Shown here in pieces: positions 1-5,966 of a stretch of DNA of 8,707 nt (positions are counted from its first letter, which is position 1; each line of letters opens with the position of its first letter). A program made the position numbers and the translations under genes. Under the pieces are notes generated by a model. That model searched no databases, was not told the DNA's origin, and saw nothing but the letters and a program-made list of their open reading frames with translations. This DNA is from an uncultured Flavobacteriales bacterium (GTDB lineage Bacteria > Bacteroidota > Bacteroidia > Flavobacteriales_D > Sanyastnellaceae), in NCBI GenBank assembly GCA_938003665.1, contig CALKYI010000351.1, positions 1-8,707 on the forward strand, read 5' to 3'.

Positions 1-361
1 TGAGCCCGTCTGACTTGCGCACCACTTTGCGCAGGAGCTTGACGAGCGTTTCTTTTTTCCATTCGACCCCTTGCAACTCCCCCCAAGCTAGCGCTTGAAT
101 GAGGGGCGTTTTCAATTCCGGATAATGCCGCAACACCGGCCATTCGTTCGTGGCGATCTCCACGCGAACCTTTGGAGATGCAGCGATCCATTCCAACGTC
201 AGCGCATCCACCGCTTTACCGGTCTCACCGCAAGCATCGACGCCCGTCTGCAAGCGCCATGCAATGGCCGTCTCCACCCAATCCGCATCAGCGATTCCGG
301 ACTCCGGCCACGCCGGCACCCCTTGGCACCCCCAACAAAATAGGCACGCCGTCAAGAACAT
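1..361 (-). CDS. Unknown protein, probably exported; C-terminus cut by window edge
   Basis: This frame stays open for 120 codons from an ATG at 361 down to base 1, so only the N-terminal part is visible. The start is well constrained: an in-frame TGA lies six codons upstream of the ATG, and no other start falls between. The ATG sits inside the end of the saccharopine dehydrogenase gene (10-base overlap, ATGTTCTTGA), which suggests translational coupling. Residues 2-11 (FLTACLFCWG) are hydrophobic and followed by Cys12, as in a short signal peptide or signal anchor. The region lacks the usual basic n-region, and neither LTAC (3-6) nor CWGC (9-12) is a convincing lipobox. The rest, from about residue 20, is a soluble mix of Trp, Ala, Leu and charged residues with predicted helices, ending in a Lys-rich segment. 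I do not recognise the family. The sensible codon choice and tight overlap make a real gene likely; function is unknown. Confidence 0.7.
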   Translation of the reverse strand, partial: MFLTACLFCWGCQGVPAWPESGIADADWVETAIAWRLQTGVDACGETGKAVDALTLEWIAASPKVRVEIATNEWPVLRHYPELKTPLIQALAWGELQGVEWKKETLVKLLRKVVRKSDGL

Positions 362-1689
362 TGGCGGTGGGTTTCTTCAAAGCGAACGCCCAGCTCTTCC
401 AATGCTGGCAAAATGACCCCATAGTAATCTTTGTGCAGCGGTACTTGAACGCCGCGGTCCTTGAATTTGCCCTCGAGCAAGGCCTCTGCAGCCAGCGCCA
501 CGGGCCACCCCACGGTATCTGACATTCCGGTGTACACAGCATCGCGGCCTTCCAAACGAAGCGAACTCGTTATTTCATGCATTTCACCGTCCAATCGGTA
601 GGCGAACCGGTGCCACATGACGATCATGTCGCGGTCCCCTGGCTGCAATTCCCATTTGACTTCGAGCAGTGCTTGGATGACCTGAGCCGGTGTACCCTTC
701 AGCAAGGCCGGCCCGGAGTTTGAATCGAACAGGCCCAACCATTCCAACCGGTCCAGTGTCGCGGCATCGGCGCCAAAACGCTGAGCAATGGCCTCTCGAA
801 CCGGCAGGGCATTCAATGAGGCCGGCAAGAATGTACGCAGCCAATCGGCCCATGATATTCCTTCCGGCCATTCCAGGGCAGCATCGTCCCGCACGCAGCC
901 GAGCTGCACCAATACGTTCCAGCCCCCGCAGAATCCTTCGCCCCGCAGCGTGCCACGGATCAGCGTTTGGATGCCCTGCAGTCCATAAATCTCTTCGTAC
1001 GCAATGGAATCGCGGTTGGGGTATCCTTCGAAGGCAGCGCCGCCCACCTCAATGTGGCGCACGTCTTGGAACGCTCGGTGCGGCGGCACCAAACGCGCAC
1101 TCCCTCCAGAAAGGAAGGTGGCTGCACCACCCTGCCCCGCCAACACCACATTGCGCGGGTTCCAGCTGAATTTGTAATGCCAAGGATTCGTGTCGGATTC
1201 CGGAGCGATGAGGCCACCGCAATACGACTCGAATTCCACCATTTCCCCACCCTGCTCAGCCACTTGGTCCAAGACCTTTTTGGCACTCAGGTGGTCGATG
1301 CCCGGGTCCAAGCCAATTTCATTCAACACCAGCACGTCTGCTGCCACGGCTTTTTCGTGGAGCGCCTTCATCTCCGGGCTCACATAACTCGGTGTAATCA
1401 CATGTACGCCGGCTTCGATCGCCACTTCGGCAATCTCCGGGTGCATGAAAGCCGGCACCATGGAGATGACTAGGTCACTCGATGCGATGTGGGCGTCGCG
1501 GGCCTCCGGGTTGCCCGGATCGATACGAAATGGACGCGCTGCTGGGTGATCTTGGCATTTCGATTGGGCGACGGCTTCGTCCACGTCGCCGACGTGCACT
1601 TCCCAGTCATTGTGCTCGGCACGCTCCAGCAACTTGGCAATCAAGGACGAACTGGACCGGCCTGCTCCTAAAACCAAAACTTTTCGCAT
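352..1689 (-). CDS. Saccharopine dehydrogenase (LYS9/AASS-type, L-glutamate-forming)
   Basis: Predicted 445-residue cytosolic NAD(P)-dependent enzyme that splits saccharopine into glutamate and 2-aminoadipate 6-semialdehyde in lysine degradation. The N-terminus is a Rossmann fold (VLVLGAGRSSSSLI, residues 4-17) with an acidic residue closing beta-2 (GDVD, 34-37). The family core follows in order: DLVISMVPAFMHP (72-84), ITPSYVSPEM (98-107), NEIGLDPGIDH (123-133), SYCGGLIAPE (155-164), NPWHYKFSWNP (168-178), EGYPNRDS (221-228) and IYGLQGIQTLIRGTLR (234-249). These match the saccharopine dehydrogenase domain of human AASS and yeast Lys9 closely. The C-terminal DMIVMWH and TVGWPVA segments are also typical. 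I chose the start at 1689 because the Rossmann fold begins there and a promoter-like element lies just upstream; a longer frame to 1782 would add 31 residues with no family character. It lies 5' of and overlaps the unknown gene at 1-361. A related lysine-metabolism dehydrogenase or the reverse direction in biosynthesis cannot be excluded. Confidence 0.92.
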   Translation of the reverse strand: MRKVLVLGAGRSSSSLIAKLLERAEHNDWEVHVGDVDEAVAQSKCQDHPAARPFRIDPGNPEARDAHIASSDLVISMVPAFMHPEIAEVAIEAGVHVITPSYVSPEMKALHEKAVAADVLVLNEIGLDPGIDHLSAKKVLDQVAEQGGEMVEFESYCGGLIAPESDTNPWHYKFSWNPRNVVLAGQGGAATFLSGGSARLVPPHRAFQDVRHIEVGGAAFEGYPNRDSIAYEEIYGLQGIQTLIRGTLRGEGFCGGWNVLVQLGCVRDDAALEWPEGISWADWLRTFLPASLNALPVREAIAQRFGADAATLDRLEWLGLFDSNSGPALLKGTPAQVIQALLEVKWELQPGDRDMIVMWHRFAYRLDGEMHEITSSLRLEGRDAVYTGMSDTVGWPVALAAEALLEGKFKDRGVQVPLHKDYYGVILPALEELGVRFEETHRQCS

Positions 1690-1715
1690 GGAATGTTCTT
1701 TCAGGGGTTTAAACT

Positions 1716-1723
1716 CAAAGGTA
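1716..1723 (-). promoter_or_regulatory. Bacteroidota-type -7 promoter element
   Basis: Read on the minus strand, these bases are TACCTTTG, an exact match to the Bacteroidota primary sigma-factor -7 consensus TAnnTTTG. The element ends 26 bases before the ATG at 1689, which would leave a short leader for the saccharopine dehydrogenase. I do not see a clear -33 TTG at the expected spacing. The region between the two divergent starts (1690-1814) is otherwise unremarkable, and I found no equally good element for the plus-strand lipoprotein gene. Confidence 0.5.
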
Positions 1724-1814
1724 GGGACACCCCCCACCGACGGCCTACGAGGTTGGCATGAAATTCGCTCTTTTGGCAGCATTAGCCATTAACTTGCAGC
1801 TGGATTTTACGCAC

Positions 1815-3185
1815 ATGATACCGACTCGACCTATTTTCGTTTGGATGGCCTTGCTCACCTTGGCCGTAGCTTTTGGATGTTCCGGCTCCAAAGCGTACAC
1901 CAAGCGGGGGCTTAAAATGGAAGAAGCCGGCATGATGACGCAAGCGGCGAGTTTTTACTACACAGCCGTCCAAAAAAAAGCCACGAATACGGACGCATTG
2001 GCCGGCTTGCAGCGCGCCGGGCAATGGGTATTGAACGACCACTTGGCACAGTTTGACGAAGCGCGCATGGCCAACGACCGGGCCCGGGCTGTCGCGGCAT
2101 TTGAAGCCGCCGAGGCGTATAACGCACGTGTAGCAAAACTGGGTATTCGGCTGCTGTTTATGGAAAGCGCTCGGCAGGCGTACGAGCAAGTCAAAGACGC
2201 CCACATGGACGAATTGTACCAGGCGGGACTGGCCGCTTTGGAAACCGAAGACTTCGCCGATGCGCTCGTGCAATTCACTGAAATCGTCCGTTTGCAGGAA
2301 GACTATGAAGACGCAAAACACCTCGCAGATGTGGCCTTCTGCGAACCCCATTACCGCGAAGCCACAGCAGCCATCGACCGCCTGCACTGGCGCACAGCGC
2401 TGAACGAGCTCAACGCCGTCACGGGACGGGACATGGGGTACAAGGACGCGGCGACAAGGAAAAGCGACGTACTCGACAAAGGCCGGTTTGCCGTGGCCCT
2501 CGTCGAATTCGAGAACGGCTCCAACCGGGCCGGCATGGACACCAAGCTTCGTTCTTTCGTGCAACAATCCGTGGCCGAAAGCGCCGACCCCTTCTTGGTA
2601 CTGGTCGATCGAGAGAACCAAGAATTGATCCTCCAGGAGCAACAACTGGCCCTCAGTGGCGTGGTCGATGGAAACACGTCCGTCGAGGTCGGAAGCATGG
2701 TGGGGGCCAAAGCGATTCTCAAAGGCACCGTGGTCTCCTGCGATGTACGGACGTCGAGTTTGCAGAAATTCGACCGTCAAGGGTTCGAGAGCTACAAAGT
2801 CGAAAAAGTGAATGAGGAAGGCAAAAAGGTCTATGAGACCCGCTATAAAAAGGTGACCTACCAGGAATACAAGCGCACCCGCGCGGTGGACCTGACCATT
2901 CAAATCCAATTGATTTCATTGGAAACCGGCAAAACGGAAATGTCGGAAATGCTCACGCGCAGCTCCCGAGATGAAATTGAATACATCCGGTACAGTGGGA
3001 ACGCCCGCAAACTTTACCCGGCCAATTCGAACGGCAACCGAGGCGGCCGAACCGGCCTGTCCCGAAAGCTGAACGCCCGCACCGAGCTGCAGTCGGAATC
3101 CAGCATGGTCGACGCGTTGGTGCTGGATTGCTCGAATGGGGTCCGCAACCTCGTCGAAACGGAACTCAAACGCCTGGTGCCATGA
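1815..3185 (+). CDS. Lipoprotein with TPR-like repeats and a CsgG-like domain
   Basis: Predicted 456-residue periplasmic lipoprotein, probably anchored in the outer membrane. The signal peptide has Arg5, a hydrophobic stretch (FVWMALLTLAVAFG) and Cys22 in AFGC, an acceptable if loose lipobox. A start at 1758 is also open but puts 19 extra residues ahead of the signal peptide, so I prefer 1815. Residues 27-220 hold helical repeats of TPR type; the clearest, near 132-172, reads as GLAALETEDFADALVQFTEIV. Residues 240-456 resemble CsgG/HfaB proteins: LVLVDREN (261-268), LILQEQQLALSG (271-282), VGSMVGAKAILKGTVV (292-307), then TIQIQLISLETGKT and a last helix, VDALVLDCSNGVRNLVETELKRL. Its stop overlaps the start of the next lipoprotein gene (ATGA), so the two are probably one operon. 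The domain type is used by CsgG in curli export and by LpoB in cell-wall synthase activation; the role here is unknown. An A8 run at 1971-1978 encodes Gln-Lys-Lys. Confidence 0.82.
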   Translation: MIPTRPIFVWMALLTLAVAFGCSGSKAYTKRGLKMEEAGMMTQAASFYYTAVQKKATNTDALAGLQRAGQWVLNDHLAQFDEARMANDRARAVAAFEAAEAYNARVAKLGIRLLFMESARQAYEQVKDAHMDELYQAGLAALETEDFADALVQFTEIVRLQEDYEDAKHLADVAFCEPHYREATAAIDRLHWRTALNELNAVTGRDMGYKDAATRKSDVLDKGRFAVALVEFENGSNRAGMDTKLRSFVQQSVAESADPFLVLVDRENQELILQEQQLALSGVVDGNTSVEVGSMVGAKAILKGTVVSCDVRTSSLQKFDRQGFESYKVEKVNEEGKKVYETRYKKVTYQEYKRTRAVDLTIQIQLISLETGKTEMSEMLTRSSRDEIEYIRYSGNARKLYPANSNGNRGGRTGLSRKLNARTELQSESSMVDALVLDCSNGVRNLVETELKRLVP

Positions 3186-4552
3186 GCTATGCCATTCGCA
3201 CCGTGCTGTTAGGCGGAATCGTCGCACTGCTTGTTGGGTTGAGCGCCTGCGGCGGCACCCAGAAGTGGGCCGACCCACCGAATTGGGTGGTGCAACGCCC
3301 CACCCTCTCATCTTACTACATCGGCGTTTCGAGTGCCAGCAAAATGCAGTTTGGCGCCGATGCGGATGCCACCGCCAAAAAGCGCGCCCTCGCCGATATG
3401 GCCGGACAGATCCGCGTGGTCATCGAAAGCACTTCCATCTTGCACACCACCCAGTTTCAGGGAATCGCAGGCCAAAATTTCGCAGAGCGCATTTCAAGTG
3501 CCAGCGCCGAGGACCTAGAAGAGTACGAGTTGGTCGGGACCTATGAGGACGCGACCGACATCTGGGCTTACTACCGGCTGAACAAGGCCACCTATGAGCG
3601 CATCCGCAATGAGCGCAAAATGGCGACGCTCGAAGTCGCTGGCGGCCACTGGATGAGTGCCGAAAACGCCCGCGCGGAAGGCCGTATCGCTGCTGCACTG
3701 GACTTTTACATCCGCGGATTGGAAACCATGGAAGCGTATTGGGGCGAGTTGAACGAATGGAACACCGCAGGGGGAACCGTGGCTCTCGACCGGGCTTGCC
3801 TCGATGGCATTTCCCAAGTGCTCGCGGATTTGTCGCTGCAGCCGGGCGCCAACACCTTGCACCTGTCATTCTCAGATCGGTACCAAGGGACCCTGGCATG
3901 CAAGGCCCTGTTCGCAGGGGCCCCTGCCGCCCAAATCCCGGTGTGGTCGCGCTACAACCGTGGTACGCTGCCCAAAACGGCCAGCCTGAGCACCAACAGC
4001 GAAGGCCAGTGCACCTTCGACATCGGCCAATTCGAACCCGGCGTCAAGAGCGCAGAAATGCGCTTGGAAATCCGAATGGACGACCTCTCGCCGCGGCTGA
4101 AAGATTCGCCGGTGGAGCGCTTGATTCAGGGGCTGCCCACGCCTTCGGTGACCATTCCCATCGTCCTCCAAACCCCGACGGTTCATCTCCAAACCGTGGA
4201 GCGCATCAACGGCAAACCCTCTGCTTCATCGCAATTGAAAAATGCGATCGCGCAAGGGTTGAATGCCCGCGGCATTCAATGGGTGGAACGCGCCGAGGAC
4301 GCTGATATGGTGCTGAAACTGGAAGCGGACACCCGGGAAGCGGGATCGGCTTCGGGATTTTTCACCGCGATGTTGAATGCCAGCGCTGTCCTCAAAAACA
4401 GCGAAGGCCAACCCATCCTGCGCCAGAATTTAACCGACGTCAAGGGCGTACAACTCGACTGGCCCAAGGCGCACGACGCCGCTTACCGCAAGGCACAAGC
4501 CGAAATTGAAGGGGCCTTTCTCAAGAAATTAATCGAAGCATTGTACCAATAA
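3182..4552 (+). CDS. LPP20-like lipoprotein with additional C-terminal domains
   Basis: Predicted 456-residue lipoprotein. The start at 3182 overlaps the upstream stop (ATGA) and gives an ideal signal peptide: Arg6, the hydrophobic run LLGGIVALLVGL, and lipobox LSAC with Cys23. An earlier in-frame ATG at 3128 would bury this signal and is rejected. Residues 30-150 look like an LPP20 domain: PPNWV near the N-terminus, YYIGVSSA (45-52), an Ala-rich helix DADATAKKRALADMAGQI (60-77), then VVIES and a later strand WAYYRLNKATYE. Residues 150-215 are helical. Residues 220-330 are strand-rich with many polar turns and could be an Ig-like beta-sandwich. Residues 331-456 are alpha/beta and end in a long helix; the order (helix QLKNAIAQGL, strand MVLKLEADT, strand ASAVLKN, final helix) suggests a second domain of the LpoB/CsgG/LPP20 kind, which is inference only. 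Together with the CsgG-like partner it suggests an envelope lipoprotein complex. Confidence 0.82.
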   Translation: MSYAIRTVLLGGIVALLVGLSACGGTQKWADPPNWVVQRPTLSSYYIGVSSASKMQFGADADATAKKRALADMAGQIRVVIESTSILHTTQFQGIAGQNFAERISSASAEDLEEYELVGTYEDATDIWAYYRLNKATYERIRNERKMATLEVAGGHWMSAENARAEGRIAAALDFYIRGLETMEAYWGELNEWNTAGGTVALDRACLDGISQVLADLSLQPGANTLHLSFSDRYQGTLACKALFAGAPAAQIPVWSRYNRGTLPKTASLSTNSEGQCTFDIGQFEPGVKSAEMRLEIRMDDLSPRLKDSPVERLIQGLPTPSVTIPIVLQTPTVHLQTVERINGKPSASSQLKNAIAQGLNARGIQWVERAEDADMVLKLEADTREAGSASGFFTAMLNASAVLKNSEGQPILRQNLTDVKGVQLDWPKAHDAAYRKAQAEIEGAFLKKLIEALYQ

Positions 4553-4573
4553 CCATAGAATCATTCATCTTTG
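4541..4573 (+). promoter_or_regulatory. Possible promoter for the short LPP20-like gene
   Basis: TTG at 4541-4543, 22 bases, then CATCTTTG at 4566-4573. The second box differs from the Bacteroidota -7 consensus TAnnTTTG at its first base only, and the spacing is near the upper end of the usual range. The TTG falls inside the last codons of the preceding gene. A separate promoter would explain the 92-base gap before the third lipoprotein, whereas the first two genes overlap. The evidence is weak and read-through from upstream remains possible. Confidence 0.3.
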
Positions 4574-4644
4574 AAGAGCGTCCGAACGAAGTTGGCATGC
4601 TAATTGAAGTTCAGAATGCAAACACCATTGAAAATACCAACCCC

Positions 4645-5226
4645 ATGAACATGAAACTCTCCTCCATCCTCCTTTGCGCGGCCGCCGGAGCATTCGCATT
4701 GACCGGTTGCAAGGGCAACAAAGACACCGCGTCTACCCCCGTATCCCGCGGAGAAGTGCGCATTGTGGAATACTGCTCTGGACCTGAATTCCTGACCAAT
4801 GGCGAGTTCTTCCGCGCCTCAGCAACGGGCACAAGCCCTCAGCGTGAAATCGCGAAGAAGATTGCCCGTCAAAACGCAGAAGCCACCTTGGCCCGTGCCG
4901 TAGAAGCCACGGTTGAAATCGTCGCTGAAAACCAAGCCACGCAATTGGGCTTTGGCACGAAAGAAGAAGCGACCAGCAAATTCAACGAATTGTCGCGCAC
5001 CATCGTCAACAAGAAGTTGACCGGCGCCGTGACCATTTGCCAAGAGCTCACCATGACCGAGGAGAAAAAGTACATCGCATACCTCGCCATCGAATTGAGC
5101 GGCGCACAATTGGCGGACGCCTATGTCGAAGGCCTCCAGCAAGAAGAGCGCATCCGTGCTGAGTACAACTACGACCAGTTCAAGGAAACGTTCGAAGAAG
5201 TGATGTCGAACTACCGCAACCAGTGA
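4645..5226 (+). CDS. Short LPP20-like lipoprotein
   Basis: Predicted 193-residue lipoprotein. Lys4, the hydrophobic run SILLCAAAGAFA and a perfect lipobox LTGC with Cys22 define the signal peptide. The start could equally be the ATG two codons later (4651). A further in-frame ATG at 4597 adds a polar, non-secretory leader and is rejected. After a polar linker the mature part resembles the LPP20 fold: FFRASATGTS (about 53-62), a long Ala-rich helix REIAKKIARQNAEATLARAV, strand VEIVAE, a second helical stretch, VTICQELTMTE, and strand KKYIAYLAIEL, closing with an acidic amphipathic helix. It follows the CsgG-like/LPP20-like pair on the same strand and ends in a hairpin and terminator, so it is the last gene of the cluster. 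Assignment to LPP20 rests on the order of secondary structure and the Ala-rich helix, not on a diagnostic motif; function is unknown. Confidence 0.75.
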   Translation: MNMKLSSILLCAAAGAFALTGCKGNKDTASTPVSRGEVRIVEYCSGPEFLTNGEFFRASATGTSPQREIAKKIARQNAEATLARAVEATVEIVAENQATQLGFGTKEEATSKFNELSRTIVNKKLTGAVTICQELTMTEEKKYIAYLAIELSGAQLADAYVEGLQQEERIRAEYNYDQFKETFEEVMSNYRNQ

Positions 5227-5251
5227 TTCTCCTGCCAGACTCGAATCACTG
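5221..5251. repeat. Perfect 9-bp inverted repeat at the end of the lipoprotein cluster
   Basis: CAGTGATTC at 5221-5229 and GAATCACTG at 5243-5251 are exact reverse complements around a 13-base loop. The left arm contains the TGA stop codon of the short LPP20-like gene. No T-run follows on either strand, so it is not a standard terminator by itself. It may be an mRNA 3'-end stabilising hairpin or part of a double terminator with the next hairpin. Confidence 0.6.
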
Positions 5252-5262
5252 CATTCAAAGCC

Positions 5263-5916
5263 TCAGTACCGCTCGGTGCTGGGTCTTTTTTCTTCCAGCC
5301 AAATGGGAATGGCAGACCGGTCCACCGGTTGAACCTTGCGGTGTTCAGCCACCCCATGGAGCCAGTTGCTGAGCATGGTTTTGCCGTCCGGTGTCAAGAC
5401 CGATTCAGGGTGAAACTGCACGGCTTCAAGCGGCAACGTTCGGTGCCGCATGGCCATGGGCAGACCCGCTCCATTCCGGGCCGTAATTTCCAGGTTGGCC
5501 GGCAACTCCACGTCATCCACCACCCAACTGTGGTAATGCCCGATTTGCACTGGAGGCTGCAACCCGGCCAATACGCCCTCTGCCACCAATTCCGTGAGGT
5601 GTGACGCTTGACCGTGCAAGACTTGGTCAAGGTTGCGCAGCGTCCCACCAAAATGCTCAGCGATGGCCTGCATTCCCAAGCACACCCCTAAGGTCGGCAC
5701 GCTGTGCGCCGCGGCGATGGGGATGATGCGCATCAATTGGCCGGCTTCATCGGGAATGCCCGGTCCAGGCGACAAGACGAGGCCGTCAAATTGAACGACC
5801 GCGTGCGGGTTGATGACGTCGTTGCGCACCACATCCACTTGCGCACCCGCGCTGACGAGGATGTGCTCGATGTTCCATGTAAAGGAATCGTAATTGTCTA
5901 CCAGCAGGATGCGCAT
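5263..5916 (-). CDS. pabA: Glutamine amidotransferase, PabA/TrpG type
   Basis: Predicted 217-residue class I glutamine amidotransferase that releases ammonia from glutamine for a chorismate-using partner: aminodeoxychorismate synthase (folate) or anthranilate synthase (tryptophan). Diagnostic segments are LLVDNYDSFTWN (4-15), LSPGPGIPDEAG (48-59), the nucleophile elbow GVCLGMQAI with Cys79, GHYHSWVV (130-137), and QFHPES with His173 and Glu175, so the catalytic triad is complete. The start is firm because a TAG codon directly precedes the ATG. No trp genes and no chorismate-binding partner are visible, which favours the stand-alone PabA reading, but sequence alone does not separate PabA from TrpG, and many enzymes serve both. 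Roughly 25 C-terminal residues extend past the usual end of the family and overlap the plus-strand terminator. It is divergent from ridA across only 50 bases. Confidence 0.9.
   Translation of the reverse strand: MRILLVDNYDSFTWNIEHILVSAGAQVDVVRNDVINPHAVVQFDGLVLSPGPGIPDEAGQLMRIIPIAAAHSVPTLGVCLGMQAIAEHFGGTLRNLDQVLHGQASHLTELVAEGVLAGLQPPVQIGHYHSWVVDDVELPANLEITARNGAGLPMAMRHRTLPLEAVQFHPESVLTPDGKTMLSNWLHGVAEHRKVQPVDRSAIPIWLEEKRPSTERY
5264..5294 (+). terminator. Rho-independent terminator of the lipoprotein cluster
   Basis: CAGTACC (5264-5270) pairs with GGTGCTG (5275-5281) across a 4-base loop, with one U-G wobble in the plus-strand RNA, followed by GGTC and TTTTTTCTT. It therefore reads as a terminator for plus-strand transcription. 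It lies entirely inside the 3' end of the convergent glutamine amidotransferase gene: the T6 run is the antisense of that gene's Glu-Glu-Lys-Arg codons. In the minus-strand RNA the wobble becomes an A-C mismatch and no T-run follows, so it should act in one direction only. Confidence 0.65.
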
Positions 5917-5933
5917 CTAGGAACTTTCGCATG

Positions 5934-5941
5934 CAAAGGTG
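5934..5941 (-). promoter_or_regulatory. Possible -7 promoter element for the amidotransferase gene
   Basis: On the minus strand these bases read CACCTTTG, one base from the TAnnTTTG consensus and sharing ACCTTTG with the element in front of the saccharopine dehydrogenase. It ends 17 bases before the ATG at 5916. I found no -33 TTG at proper spacing. The 50-base divergent gap must hold promoters for both this gene and ridA unless one of them starts inside the neighbouring coding region. Confidence 0.35.
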
Positions 5942-5966
5942 GGAAATCCCTCCGTAGTTTCGCACC

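Noticed and set aside
288..542. An 84-codon minus-strand frame spanning the junction of the first two genes
   Set aside because: It overlaps the conserved C-terminus of the dehydrogenase and the N-terminus of the unknown gene in a different frame and shows no signal or domain of its own.
690..1169. A 159-codon plus-strand frame opposite the saccharopine dehydrogenase
   Set aside because: It is antisense to a gene with clear family motifs across its length, and its composition (Arg, Pro, His, Ala) is that of a shadow frame.
1971..1978. An A8 run in the CsgG-like gene as a programmed frameshift or phase-variation site
   Set aside because: The frame is intact on both sides and encodes Gln-Lys-Lys; no stimulatory structure or alternative overlapping product is visible.
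1782..2909. A 375-codon open frame on the minus strand
   Set aside because: It lies fully antisense to the CsgG-like lipoprotein gene, whose signal peptide, TPR-like repeats and domain motifs are coherent. Its own translation has no recognisable domain, and long antisense frames are expected in GC-rich coding sequence.
3739..4305. A 188-codon plus-strand frame inside the LPP20-like gene
   Set aside because: The translation is rich in Arg, Pro and Gly with no hydrophobic core, typical of an out-of-frame reading; the enclosing gene is well supported.
4597..4644. Upstream ATG at 4597 as the start of the short LPP20-like gene
   Set aside because: It adds 16 polar residues before an otherwise ideal lipoprotein signal peptide, which would block normal export.
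5941..5950. GGGAAATCCC as a palindromic operator in the divergent gap
   Set aside because: Only the outer four bases on each side are complementary and no second copy is seen; too little to call a binding site.
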